Below are positions 37,368 through 49,774 of a DNA stretch of 64,000 nt, in pieces (the first letter of the stretch is position 1; every line of letters begins with the position of its first letter). Location: contig NC_085049.1 in NCBI RefSeq assembly GCF_963662255.1, forward strand, positions 53,863,158 through 53,927,157, in the 5' to 3' direction. The notes beneath the pieces were generated by a model. It saw only the letters and a list, made by a program, of their open reading frames with translations. It had not been told where the DNA came from and did not search any database. Source of the DNA: Cinclus cinclus. Taxonomy: Eukaryota; Chordata; Aves; Passeriformes; Cinclidae. A program made the position numbers and the translations under genes.

Positions 37368-37369
37368 CT

Positions 37370-40300
37370 GCAAAAGAAGCACTTAAAGAGGGCCTTAAAG
37401 AGGACTTTGGAATGATGCAGTGATTAATTTCTTTAAAACCCCCAGTTATCTCCATGCAAGTAGAGCTGTGACAAACTCAGAAATCTTGTCTATAAATAAT
37501 CACTTAACCCAATCATTTACACAATCAGAGACATTTAAACAATGTTTTCAAACAGTGAGAAATAAGCACAATTTCTATTCTCCACTCCTAAATTCAAGGG
37601 ATAACCAGAAGGCTGAAGCATCAAATTTAAAAAGTTTGAAGGTCAGCTGAGCTTTAGCAAAAGGGTTAAGGATGCCCCAAGACTACACCACTAACCTCAT
37701 AGTGTATGTTGCCCCAGCTCTGCTGGCTACTCACTTTTTCTTGCCTTAACTGGCCTCTGCTAGCTCAGAGCTCCTCAACCCCCATCCCTGTCTCCTTGCT
37801 GTCTGAATTGCAGGAATAAAGATCCTCAGTTTTGCATGCCCAGGAGAGCTGCAGCACTCAAAGTGATAGCAGGGAGCTGCAAGTCCTTGAAGGAATGAGA
37901 GAAACTACAGAGGATGAAGAGACTGAGACAGGATAGACGCAGGTGCTGCCTGAATATGTTTCTGCAGGTGGCACATTGCTTGGATCAGGTGAAGAGCAGC
38001 TGGAGCAGTGGGACCACAGGCTGTTTCCCATCGTCTTAATGCACCTCATCTTAGATGCTTCAATCAAACAGCTGCAAGAAAATTCAGCAATCTGTCTTCT
38101 GAGAGCATTACTGAGTGAAAGCTGGAGCTGATTAAATGCTACCATAGCAATGGTTACAAATGGCTCCACAAGAAGGGTCTCAAGATTACTTCTGCAATGA
38201 CTCAGTTGCCCAGAATTTGCCTGCCAGAGTCCAGAATGCAAATATTTGAGGTGGTGCCTCAGGTTGCATCCTCCTCTTCAAGGCATTCCTACTTGAATTT
38301 CACCAACACTCCTGTGGGTTTGTAGCTTTTAATCTTTAGTGAATGAGTGTTGCCACCCTTATTGATGTGGTAGCTAGAGAAACTATCCATCCCTTAAAAA
38401 AAATCCTCACCCAGAAACAGACCACCTACCCATTATTAGCCAGGGTTACCAGTTAAAAACCTATGAAGGGGGTCACATGAATGGAGAGCTGTGTGCATGT
38501 TTTATTAGTTTGAACAACAAGGGAATAAATGGATGAAAGATAAGGTAATGATTTGTGACAGGAGCCCAAAATTTGATTTCAACAATTAAATTACCCTTCT
38601 AAGAGATCCCCAAGGAAATCTATTAAAATACCATCTTCCCCTATCCCCAAAGTATACAAAAGCTGCCTAGTAACTGTCCAGTATCATTGCCTTTGTGACA
38701 TGTTGGATGATTCCCAAGACAAAAACCATATGTTGTCCAATGAATGGTAGAGCAATCAACAAGGAAAGGCTATTCTTTAACTTACTTGCCCTAAGGAAAA
38801 AAAAAAAAAAAAAAAGAAAGTGAAACTAACAACTACACCACAAAGTTTGCACTAAAACAGAGTTTGGTTTTGCTCACTTGGTTTTTCACCAGATAATGAG
38901 AACTACTCTCAAGTCACAAAATCACATCCCTAGAAAGTGTGAAGGGATTTTCACTTTTGAAGATGTAGAACTCTGCACAAATGGCAGTCCCCCATGTTCA
39001 GAGGAGCATGCAGCAATGAAAAGTAAGTTTCTTAATCATTAACTTTTTTCATCAGTTCCCTGGGCCTGTTACTGAAGCCTGAGCTTTCCATCTCATAACC
39101 AGCCTTCAGCTATCTTGTACTATTGCTGTATATAAGGTTACCCTGCCTGATAAATATTACTATTTAAACACAGAAATGTCAAATGTGAAGCACAGAAATG
39201 GAAGAACACATGATTAATTTCTGCATCATTACTGAGCCAAGGGAGATCCTTGATTTGACTCAACTTTATAACTTTTTGCCCTTAAAATAACTCTTGTAGG
39301 TAGATGCAGAGCAACACAGGTCTTGGGTCCTTATTTACCTGTATCTCATATCAGGTTCTCAATTTACTTACTCACAACTGAAAAATATACCTGCTGATGA
39401 TGATAAGAAGCCACAGTTCAGATGTGGCATTTTGAAATACCACATAGCATGGTATCTGGTACAAGAAATCAATATAATTCACTGAGGTGGTTGGTATCAG
39501 GGGCAAAGCTTGCTCCTAGTCATCTGGTCAGTATAGTTCAGAATACTTCCCTCCAAGATACTTTCCTTATAAATTATATTTTAAAAAATTAACTTCCAAT
39601 CATCATCTCTCTATGCAGTGAAACATTATGTGTTCAGATGTGATTTTAGGATCTATGAATAAAAGGCATTTTTTTAGTGAGAAACATCTATTTTTTGAGG
39701 CAAGTGTATATTTCAGTTTACTGCTTTGTCTGCAACATGCTTCAAATCCACAAATTTAGGCTTTCACATAAATTTCACTGAATTTCTCTTTCAGAATAAC
39801 AAAACCTCACCAAAATGTGCAGAATTTTAAGCAAAGGAGCAGTTTGTTTAGGCAGAGTTAAATGTTTGCAGGACTATGACTTAAGAGGTCTGGTTTTTAG
39901 CTGTAGAGGGCTTTGTGCATCTCAGGGACGAGTTTTGTGAATAGCACCAGAATGCTTTACCTACCCAGCCTGGAACATTTTCAATTCCAAAGCCTTCAAG
40001 TCCATTCAACTAATCAACAATCCCATAAAATTGCTGGAAAATTTAACAACAAAAACAACAGGGAAAAAAAATGTAGCTTTTTTACACAGCATTATTTCCC
40101 TTCTCTTAGAGAAAACTTCCAACTCTTTAGATAACTAAAGAAACTTTAAAGTATGATGTCTATAAATTTTCCAGATACACTTTCCCCTCTACATTATTAC
40201 TTGTGGTGCTGAAGCCAAAAACCCAGAGCTAAAACCCTTCTCCAGTCTGGCCCCAAGTCTAGTTAACATTCTGTTCAGAATATCCTGCTTTGACTGTGAA

Positions 40301-40920
40301 AAGGAGCAGTTACCTCTTTCCTAAGCCGCTTTAGAGAGTGGGAAAAAGAAAAAAAAAAAAGGATAAAAGAAAAATTCTGTCCTTGAAAAGCTTGAATAGA
40401 TGCATACCCTTATGAGTCTGGTAGGAGTGACTGGGACAAGTACCTGAAAATACACTGAGGCCAAAACCCTCTCTGATTTACCACAGTCAAGGTTTTACTC
40501 CATTGCTCCACTACACACATCTGCACATAAAATCTGCAAAGCTGCTGCCTAACCCTGTGTGCAAGTGGAGACCCTGCTCTAGTATTTCTCAGGATCCCTA
40601 AAGATATAGTGCTGATAAGGGTATGCCCTTAAAGTCCTGATGTCTGGAATGCACTTAGACTACACCTGAACCTGCTGAGATTCCTTGTGGTGATGTCCTC
40701 CTGCTTATCTTGTCTGCAAGACATGACAATCAGTGATCCCTGTGCCCATCAGTAACGTGCAAAATGCAGCAAGGCGAGAAGAATCACCTGCCCTGCTGCA
40801 GTGTCAGCTGGGTGTAACTCTCCAATGGAGAACTATTAATCTCAGGCACAGCCCACTTTCCAAAGTCAGTCCTTTGTGATGGCAGAAGACCTTAATGTGA
40901 TAACAAAAAACACAGTACTT
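37370..40920 (-). other. Predicted intron
   Basis: Holds a 19-base A run at 38797-38815, which on the minus strand is a T19 tract leading into an acceptor-like CCTTAG and, five bases later, a consensus GTAAGT. It also contains several short acceptor/donor pairs. Unique sequence around 37.94-38.16 kb is open on both strands and may be a conserved element rather than an exon. Confidence 0.35.
38190..38220 (-). other. Doubtful 31-nt microexon candidate
   Basis: Minus-strand acceptor (attctggactctggcag|GC) and donor (AGAA|gtaatc) frame 31 nt whose length (3n+1) would convert the phase-0 end of the strong 40923 donor into the phase needed by the exon at 37249-37367, reading ANSGQLSHCR plus a split Ser. 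The sites are mediocre and other short combinations nearby also fit, so it is recorded only as one way to resolve the phase gap. Confidence 0.12.
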
Positions 40921-40924
40921 ACAC

Positions 40925-41126
40925 CATCAGTGGTTTGTGGCTGTTTTTGAATGGCAATGATCACATAAAACATGGTGTAAAAATGTTCACAGTGTTTTCC
41001 ATTTCCTTTGTTGTTGGAGACCACTGCAGCTTTACCCCCAAAACTTTTGTCAGGAAATGTGTTTGATACACATGTAATGCTTCTTGGTACTTTTATAATA
41101 ATCTGGGCCATAAAGTGGATACCGAC
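40925..41126 (-). CDS. Internal exon of unidentified minus-strand gene
   Basis: On the minus strand an excellent acceptor (ccctttttttcctatcag|G) opens 67 codons starting VGIHFMAQIIIKVPRSIT, followed by CVSNTFPDKSFGGKAAVVSN and, near the end, EHFYTMFYVIIAIQKQPQTTD. Its start phase 0 fits the exon at 48607-48649. Two donors overlap: GATG|GTGTAA (used for these coordinates, ends in phase 1 and keeps the next exon open) and, two bases further, GGT|GTAAGT, a perfect consensus that would end in phase 0 at 40923. The hydrophobic segment MFYVIIAI is too short to call a membrane helix. The three cysteines are not in a motif I recognise. I cannot name the family, but the composition and splice quality make it one of the most credible exons here. 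Confidence 0.65.
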
Positions 41127-41629
41127 CTGATAGGAAAAAAAGGGTAAAGGCAGTCAATTTTTTCCCTTTCTGATTATTGCAATAGGTAAAAAGTTACAGT
41201 GTAAAATTGAATAGGAGACCATTTTTCAGAGCTTGCACTCAAAAACATTTTTAACTATGACTGTGGTTTATAAAAAAAATATTTTTTTTTCAGTCACAGA
41301 CAAAAAAAAACCAACACTTTTAATTTTCTTATGATCACTTTTGAATTTCCTTATAACTTCCTGGCATGTTAAAATGACTGGGAAGAGTCTGAAGGGTACT
41401 AACAGAGATCTCCAAATGTCTCCAAAAATTTCCAAATCAAATTCTTTCTACTGGAATTTAGCCAATAATCCTGACTTAGGAAAAATCAACACAATGTGAA
41501 CTGTCTGAAAGAGGGCATGGTAAGGAAGAGGTGGAAGGGTGCAGCAAGCTCTGTGCCATGTGCCCAGCCAACATCTGATGGCACTGCTAAATACCATGGC
41601 CGCAGTGCACTCTTTCTGCATCGTTCCAA

Positions 41630-41671
41630 GTGGATCATTTGGAGGATGCTTGGGATGTGGATCATTTGGAG
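41630..41671. repeat. Two direct copies of a 15-bp word at 27-bp spacing
   Basis: gtggatcatttggag occurs at 41630-41644 and again at 41657-41671 with similar intervening sequence (gatgcttgggat between). This is a small local tandem duplication. Confidence 0.85.
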
Positions 41672-42399
41672 TAGTTGGTTGTCAGTATACAATAAATGAA
41701 TGTCTGATTTGCCTAGTAGTCAAGCAGGTGGGGTTCAGCCCAACCACTGGAGATGTAGGGAAGAACACAACACCATAGAAGCAATACATAAAATAAACTG
41801 ACAAACACATACACATGCAAGTCTTAGCTTTAATTCTCATCTCTGACTTTAACAGTATGGCCCTGGTAAACCCACTACATCTTCAAATCTCATGTTACCA
41901 GGTCCGAAACATCCATTCATTCTCCATTTAGCACAACAAGGGCTAAATGCTAACCTCATACAAATAACAAGCAGCAGGTGTGTGCTTACAGGGAGGGTTT
42001 TGCCAGTCCTGTTTCCAGTAACCAGGAAAAATGCTGGTTATCCGCATGAATGGAAGGAGGGGAGCTCACCCAGGGGCACCCTCTCCCTATACTTCCTGGA
42101 TCCCATCAAGACAAGAGCTGCCCATGCCTCCTTGCCAAGGCCAAGGGATTGTTTCCAAATCTGTGAGCCAAAAGTGGGATCATATTTTTTTTGGACACAC
42201 CTCCATTTCCCTGGTTGCTCCTTTCTACACCTCTCATTCCAGCAGAAAACTCATTGTCTTTTATCTTGCCTCCACAGGATCTTGTCTATTTCCAGCCAGA
42301 GCAACGTTGGATTTTATTTCCTCTTCTTTCCCTCCATCCAGACCCCTCACCACAGCCCCCCACTGCCATCCTATGCATTTGCAACAAAAGTGTAAACTT

Positions 42400-43030
42400 C
42401 AGAAACTATTTGTATTTCATGGGCATTCATACATTATGCCAAAACGATGGCCCAAGAGTTTGGCGGGTAATCTCAACCCCAGAATTCTCGAGCTGATGAT
42501 GAATGGCTGTGAAGCCTTTGTGATTGCTCAGGCTCCATTGTGGCTGGAACAATGGAGGAGGACACAAGTCTGGCTCAGGAGAGCAACGGATAAAACTGTT
42601 GGGGAGAATGGCGGGCTCCTGCCGACATGACCACTTGTTGACATTGAAAGGATTCAAAAACAAGTGAGCAGAAACAGAAACGATTCTGTTCGGCGAGGCT
42701 ATTAGTTGCAACGTGTGGCAGTGGAGCGGTCACTCCTGATGTGTTTCCTCGCTAATGAGCCCTGAATGCCCTATTAAACTGGGATGCTATAGGCCCAGCA
42801 CCACTGGGACAATGCTATGCATGAACGAATCCCCCAGCACCTATTGGCTGCCTGCATGAAGGAAGCAACTGGCAACACTCAGATTTAAACAGGGCTGACA
42901 GTACAGTTAAATGATCATTAATTAGAGTTGCTGAACAGATAGGGACTCAAAGCAATTCTTAATGATGAGATAACAGTCTAGTATTACTCAGCTTTGCGCA
43001 AGTTCAAGCTCAGACCCCATCTCGGTCTTT
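42400..43030. promoter_or_regulatory. Large CNE-like region in predicted intron
   Basis: About 600 bp of unique sequence with unusually many retained CpGs (aaaacgatgg, ttggcgggtaatc, tctcgagc, gcaacggat, tgccgacatg, gttcggcgaggc, caacgtgtgg, gagcggtcac) and homeodomain-type cores (gatcattaattagag, tttaaacagg). One plus-strand frame of 199 codons and a minus frame both enter it, but neither has protein character. An inverted pair of SOX-type sites lies at 42533-42557. It is the strongest enhancer-like block in the window by texture. Confidence 0.5.
42533..42557. promoter_or_regulatory. Inverted pair of SOX-type sites
   Basis: CTCCATTGT (42533-42541) and its exact reverse complement ACAATGGAG (42549-42557) are separated by 7 bp. 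Each arm contains ACAATGG, close to the SOX/SRY HMG-box consensus (A/T)(A/T)CAATGG. A perfect 9-bp arm palindrome could also form a hairpin in RNA. Binding itself is inference. Confidence 0.45.
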
Positions 43031-46000
43031 ATACTGTACATGACTGGTGTCAAATTGATTTTGGTTTAGTTCCTATATTCACAAACCATAAGAAATCCTG
43101 AGTGTGTGTTGAGGTAGTAATAGAGATCTTTTATGTGTAAGGATAAAAATAAATCTGTGTTAAGAATAGATTTTGTGCAGAGCAATTCACATTAGAAAAT
43201 GGAAAAGAGAACAGTAAAAAGAATCGCTCTTCTATTAATGTGTTTGCAAATGAATCCATAAGGAAGCTGTCACTCATCCATTTTCTGTGCTCCTTCATCA
43301 GCCTCTCTCCACAGTACTTAACATGATCTATTAGTCCAACTTCACTCCAGCCTTGCTCAAACCCCCAGTTTGTTCGATTGGTCACTCAATACTAATCTGG
43401 GAAGAGAGCACAGAATCAAACTATCAAGCATTAGAAGCAAAAAGTGAGAATGAGACATGAACTCTGGCTTGAGGGCATCATCCCCTTCCACGGGTTTGGG
43501 AAGAGCCTTTCCCCAAGAGCACATTATGTCCTAATCAGCAGCTCCTGGGCTGGCTGCATCATTCAGTGAAATGACATATATGATCCCTCCTTACATTAGG
43601 ATATTGAATTAGCATGAGTCTGATTTCCTACTAGAAATCCTGTTCACTGAAGATTGTTAAAGACTGTACACACTATAGGATACAGTACAGTATAAACTGG
43701 TCCAAAAATTTATGGCTCCCAAAGGCTTACAAGCCCAGGGCACTTGTGAAAGGGAGCGAAGTGGTGAGACAAGCCACGTGTGTTTGTGATTAGAATAACG
43801 AAGATCAGTATTTGGCATTTGTACTCTCATATGGCATTGTGAGTTCTGTTGGAATGTCTTCTTAAACTGTGAAAAGTATACTGCAATAACCTCTTTAGTT
43901 CCACAACAGGTTATGTAGGAGCACACCTACACAAGTCATACTGCAAACTTAGAATAAGTTTCTTGATTGAAACATAAGATTGCATACACTCTTAGTAGCA
44001 CATTACTCTGAAACTTTTACAACTCTATTTGCACATTTTAACAAAGATACTGTAGAGAGAGTAACAGATCATGGCTATGACAAGATTGTTGCAGATTGTT
44101 GAGCAACCCACTTTAGCATATATTCATATTTCTTATGGAATTCTCTGATATGATGGATACAATATAACATCAGTACATTCTACTAATCTTAAAACACCAC
44201 CATATAGCCCTTAATACAAGAAGTCCCCAGTCCAGAGGATTTCTGAGGCAGTACTGAATGCAACTGCCAAAGTAAACTTTTTTTTTTCTTTCATCTCTTC
44301 CTTCCTCACCTCTGTTGAAAGAAATAGCCTGTTCAAAGGAAATAACAATGTCATGGCAAATTCTATCATATCACCCAAGAAACATGTCACATTCTTATCT
44401 ACTTTTAATTTTTGTCATGGGAGATTTTTGGGGGAGGAAGGGGGTTTGTTGTTCTTTTCCTTTGCAAATCAGGCTGTGAAACTTTCCCCAGAACACACAA
44501 TCGGGATCCAGGGTATTAGTTTCTCTAAAATGAAAGGAGGTAAATGACAGTCAAGCCTGGGATTGTGGCAGGAATATGGTTCTCCCTTTAGCAGCAGGGC
44601 AGCAAGCATTGCTCAACAATCACTACTGAGGTGCAAAACACCTTGTGAAATGGCATTCTGCTTGGCAGGTTCTAAACTCGGATTTCAAAGTGCAAAATTT
44701 TCCCAGCTAAAGAGGAATAAGAAAGATCTTAATACAAAGAATAATATTACTTTTCAGGTGTTAGGAGTCTTGCTTCACTGATCAACAAGACGAGTGGAGA
44801 GGAGGATGAGGCTGTCTCCCTTCCTCCCTCTTTATTTCCCTTTTCACCCTCCACAGTGCTGCTAGCATCCTTAGAGCACATACAGACTCAGCATCAGAGG
44901 GTGATGGACTTACACATTTTGATCCATTAAAAACTAGACCAGGACATGGCAGAACTCACTCTGACATCATGAGGTTGGGGGTCTATTTTATCGAGGCAGC
45001 AGGTGGTCGAGCTCTTTGTCTGGCAGGAAAGGCAGCCTATCTACATCAAATTCCAGCACTGAGACTCTCAATCACATCTGAATTGTCAGATGTCCCAAGA
45101 AAATCTGTTCTTTAATTTCTGACTTCTAGGCATTAAACGTAGCCTCAGACAGTAAATCTCTAGATTTGTAGAGCCTGTCATAGCATTTTTATTTCTTTTA
45201 ATGAGTGAATTTTAGGCACCTCCCTAGAAATAATAGTATTGATTGACATAGTGAAAACTGAGCCTAAAACCTTGTATTCTTCTGAAAACACTCACTGATT
45301 TTATAATTCTCTGGAGCTTCACACAACATATTCTTTAAACAAAGCAGGTGAAAACATGAGGGGACACTGAGAAACACAAGGGGAGGGAGTGACATAGATA
45401 TGGATTTGACTCTTTGGGGGTTTATTTCTATTTAAAGTTTTACAGAAACTGAGAGACAACTATGCCATTGAGTACTTGCCTGAGAGAATTTGTAAATTAG
45501 CTTGTTGTAGTAATATTTGTACCATAATCTCCATTTTACTCTTTTAGTTCAGGTCTCTGTCATGCATGTGGTGACAGCAATGTCCAGAGGTCCCAGCAGA
45601 GAGAGGCCCCAGGATGCTGGGTGCAGGATGAACATATAGGCTTTATGATGTTAAAAGCCACACAATAATTACATCCTCTTCTTGGTAAAGGGATCACTGA
45701 GGAGGAATATTGTGCATTTGCTATTGTCTCTCCCTCCCTTGATGCCTGGGCTGAGCTCTCTTTAGGACTAATTGGACATTTGCAACATGCCCTCAGTGGA
45801 GGATATACCTGTGTGATCTCCATACACAATGACTGACTGGAAAATGGGATGACCCCTTCAGGGAGGCTCTGAGGCCACGTTGTGCTGGCCAGATGAAGAT
45901 CTCTGAGGGCCAGTGTTGCCAGAGCAGGCTGACAGGTCCCATGAGCAGTGCTTGGGGTTGAGACCTCAGCAACAGCAAGGCAGAGAACTGCAGCATCCCA

Positions 46001-47144
46001 GAAAGCTCCTTGCCTTGTCTGGAGAAGGAGAGGGATGTTTGATCTATGCACAGTTTGTCCCAGTGGGTTTGATTTCTTCATTTTTTCCTCAAGTCTTAAA
46101 GCATTCAGGTCAGACTGTGCTTCCTCCATGGTACTCAGGCAGTGTTAGACTGAGCTTATTTATGACGAAAACAAACAAATTGTGCTCTTTTGCATATGCT
46201 GAACTGTCTTTTGAATGTTAAGATCAGGAAAAATAACATTTCATTTAAGGTAAGCTGGGAGGAAATGTGTAGCCAGCCTTCCTACTCACCTGATATATCT
46301 GTTACAAATCTTGTCTGTTGATTTAAACCTCGGTGTTCATTTAGAGTCTAAGATGAAAACCAACACCAAAACAAACCCCACTTTTGTCAAGGAATATTCA
46401 AAGGAATGTCATGTCAGCAAAACTTCAATGAAAGAAAGGAGCATTGAGATGCATAAAACTATAATGTCCCCAGCCCCACATAGTTCTGTACCATATGGCC
46501 AGAGAGAAGCAGATGGGCCAGGTCACAGCAGGGGAAGAGAGGGAGAGACTTGGGATTGTTTGTCTGACCCAGTGGGCCAACACTAACAGACTGTCCCCAG
46601 TGACCAGGCTATTATTAACAGAAAGAGTTGATAAGAACGTGATCCCCACATTTATTTGCCCTCAGGTAGTTTTCACATGTGACGCCCAATCAAAATGACC
46701 TTTTGTTTTTTGCAGATATTTATTTTGGGGCTGGAACATTTGACTCACAAAGAAGCTATGAATTGCACTGCACTTCAGTCTTTTATTGATTTTAGATGCC
46801 AGCTATTTCTATCTGTTTTCTGGACTAAAGTTCAGAAACTTGTTTGTCTAAATAAGACAGTCAACACTAAATAATGCAAAAAGGTTTTTAAAAATTATTA
46901 TTCTTATTATTGCTGTTTCATGGCTGTGTAAACATCAGCCCAGCAAAAATAAGGCAGAATAGCATGGCTACTGTCAGAAAAATCCTGGGATGCCTGATAT
47001 GATTTCAGCAGAAGAGTTCCACCTTACTGTGTTTGTCAGTCAGCTGCCCAGCATTAGCACTAGGAAAAGTTCCCCAAACTATAAAAGTTCAAGGTATAGT
47101 TACCTAAACGTTACATGGAAAAATTTTTGGATACATTACTGCAA

Positions 47145-47177
47145 GAAAAAACAAACAAAACAAAACAAAACAAAAAA
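47145..47177. repeat. (AAAAC)n-type low-complexity tract
   Basis: An A-rich tract with CAAAA periodicity (acaaacaaaacaaaacaaaa and neighbours) inside the predicted intron. No retroelement body precedes it on either side that I can recognise. Confidence 0.85.
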
Positions 47178-48606
47178 GTGTCCGGTAACAAAAAGGTACA
47201 AAATAATATGAAAAATACTTGCACAGAAAAGTTGAAGACAGAAGTCAGCTATTTCTGGCTGTCATTCAAAGATGCCAAATATTTCACCTGAGATGCAGGA
47301 TGGACCCATCCTCAAGGGGTATTAACACTGCAGGTTTTACTCATAAGCTTATCTCTGTTGGATTTTATGGCCTTTCCTCTCAAACACCTCCCAGCTCCCA
47401 GCTGACACGTTCCTGAAGGACTAAGTACCACTACTCTCAACTTTGCATCTAAGAGACCTCACCAGAGGAGAGCTCAGCACCTGCCCCATGGTGGGAGCAG
47501 AGTTCCTAACCTCCTGGATCCTGGCACTGCAAATCACTGCCATCCTTGTTCCTGCTGCTGAAGAAGGGACCTCAGCCCCAAACATGAAGAACCAATGCTC
47601 TTCCTAGAGCCAGGTTCCCCTGTGCTTGCAGTAGTGGGGATTGTGTCACTGCTTGGTATCTTCAACCAGCTGGAACATCTACCAAGGTTTCTTTTTGCAC
47701 AAGACTGGATGCTGGTGCTCCTTTTGGGGGAGTTGTTTCTCAGCTGTGCCACTTGGATAAACAATAGGCAGAGATGGAAAAGCCAGTTTTACAACAATTA
47801 TATCATTTGCTCATCCCATTCTAAGCTGTTCTGTAAAAGAAAGACTTTGCTGACCAGATATTGTTGTTTGACCTTATGCACAACTAACTAGTTATTATGG
47901 CCTGCAAAAGCAGGAAAGCTCTGTGTCCAGAATCTCTAAACCTTATTAAAATTTGGCCATTTGGGACAGTGTCACTCTAATTAAAAGAGAAAATTATTGC
48001 TGCTAAATGACATTACTAGAGCTCATATAATTTAGGTAGATCATTACCCCTTGCTGAGCTTGGAGCCTCTGGCTGACCTCTATGTGCCTCCTCTCCTCAG
48101 TACACCATCCTTGGGAAACTCAGCATTTGCACAGAGTTTTGGCATGGGGAGGGGTGATCTTCTGTGTCCCAAAGGTGCAGTGGAAGGTCTCTTGAGCCTC
48201 CCTGTATTACAGCACTTACTCAAGGTTGGAGATGTGCTAAGGGGAGGGGGCTGTGGCTGCATATGTGCATCTGGTAGGGGCAGTGGAAAAGGGGTAATCA
48301 ATCCCTTCAAAGAGAATTTTGTCCCGACAGGATAGTCTACACCATCTACCAGTGTTTGGGGCTGTGAACAAGCTCTGGATTAGGAATCAATGCAGAATGT
48401 GGCTGAGCACACATTTTGCTGAGTGATATAATACATGTATAACATAACTACTCTTTGCAGTTTTTGCGGGCTGGAACTAAACTTTTCCACTATTGGCTTG
48501 ACAAGGACTCCTGAACTACAGGACTATGTAAGAAAAGCCCATTCCTCAACTGTAGAGGTTTCAAAACACATCTAAGAGAGGAAAGGGGAGATATTTGTTG
48601 GCTTAC

Positions 48607-48649
48607 CACTCCGGGATTTTCCTCTCCGCTGAAAATGGTAAGGTTCCCA
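48607..48649 (-). CDS. Short internal exon of unidentified minus-strand gene
   Basis: On the minus strand 43 nt are bounded by a good acceptor (ccttaattttcag|T, with a plausible branch point in 'ccttaat') and a near-consensus donor (GAGTG|gtaagc). Its first base completes the split GA codon left by the exon at 49775-49881 to give Asp. The rest reads GNLTIFSGEENPGV and ends exactly in phase 0, as the exon at 41126 requires. The fit at both ends is the main reason to accept such a small exon. A different frame of the same stretch (WEPYHF...) is also open but would not match the neighbours. Confidence 0.55.
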
Positions 48650-49774
48650 CTGAAAATTAAGGTTATTCAAGGTAAACCAAACATTTCTGGATAAAAGAAG
48701 TCCTGGAGTCCCTGCTGTGATTGTGGGTGTGAGGACACAGTACCTCTGGATATGTCCCAGTGGGGTTGGTAACCCTGTTGTGAGAGACACACAGCAGCTA
48801 CCTCAGCCATACACTGCCAGATTATGCAGAGTGACATAGAGATATAGCAAAGTCACAACAGACTACCTTTATTTTCAGTTCCATGGAAGGTCATTTGACC
48901 TGATCCCTACTTTCATAGAGTACTTTTGCTCTTGTGCCTCTGAAGTAATTTAATCCAGTTATTTTTATTTAGTCTAATCTTAAAAATACTATAAACCACC
49001 TCTGGTTTAAATACCTGACTGATTAGCTTTGAAGATGCTCTTTCAAGAAAGGACTTGAAAGAAGTTCTTTCTGAACTGATTGCCTTTTCTCCCCATTTCC
49101 CCTACTTTAAGAAAAAGCTTCCATTGACTGGTCAGACACAGAAATGTTTCTGAAAGGCAAGCAGCTAGACTTCTGGGAAAGGGAATGATATATTCAGAAA
49201 CTTCCTAGAAATGACAAAAAGCTATATGAGGGTGCCAAAACTCTGGTCACTTACAAGAACTCATTCAATATACATAGAGAAGCAAGAATGACAAAGAACA
49301 AAGCAAACAGAAGATGTAAAGAGGGCAATAAAACTAATTCCCCAAGTATTAAATGTTTAGAGACAGAATATTGGTCATTTAATGCAAGTGATTTCCCCTG
49401 CTCAGGAGGAATCCGACAGAAACAAAAATCAAAGTATAACTCTGCTCAATATACATCGTCCCAGTTTGATGCTGCAAAGTACATTTCATTACAAGCCAAA
49501 AGAACAGCCCTCACTGATGCTTGCTTGAATGTCTCAATTTCTGGATTAAGCTGTCCCATTGTTTTGAAGCATAGTTATGGTTTAGGGATCAATGGGACAT
49601 AGACTATCCTAATCTACTATGAGCAGCTCGTAGCAGAGAAGGGATACTCTGCACTAGAGAGCCATCTAAGTCTTCTAATTACTTTGGCTACTGATAGATT
49701 GGCTCTTACCCCCTTGAATTCCTTTGTCAATGAGGAGTTAAAATTCATGAGCGTCTATGCTGCTGAATGCTTAC

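Larger units (their letters stand above)
41130..48600 (-). other. Predicted intron with a large CNE-like block
   Basis: Contains the 42.40-43.03 kb CNE-like region, an imperfect 27-bp tandem duplication at 41.63-41.67 kb, and a 189-codon minus-strand frame at 45560-46129. That frame lacks fitting splice sites and looks fortuitous. No other exon fits in phase. Confidence 0.4.

Noticed and set aside
39348..39384. Minus-strand segment between a good acceptor (tatatttttcag) and a good donor (ACAG|gtaaata)
   Set aside because: All three frames contain stops, so it cannot be a coding exon of the predicted gene. A noncoding or poison exon cannot be excluded.
40314..40328. 15-nt microexon (RLRKE) with a strong minus-strand acceptor and donor
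   Set aside because: Inserting it either creates a stop with the weak upstream donor or leaves the phase mismatch with the 37.3 kb exon unresolved.
42031..42630. 199-codon plus-strand frame
   Set aside because: It overlaps another long frame in a different phase and the CNE-like block, and has no protein-like pattern or splice context.
43131..43385. 84-codon minus-strand frame with protein-like composition near an acceptor-like cttcccag
   Set aside because: In-frame stops lie between the acceptor and the open stretch, and no donor follows. It is probably constrained or chance noncoding sequence.
45560..46129. 189-codon minus-strand frame inside the predicted intron
   Set aside because: No acceptor or donor fits the phase of the neighbouring exons, and the composition looks fortuitous. 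No family is recognised.
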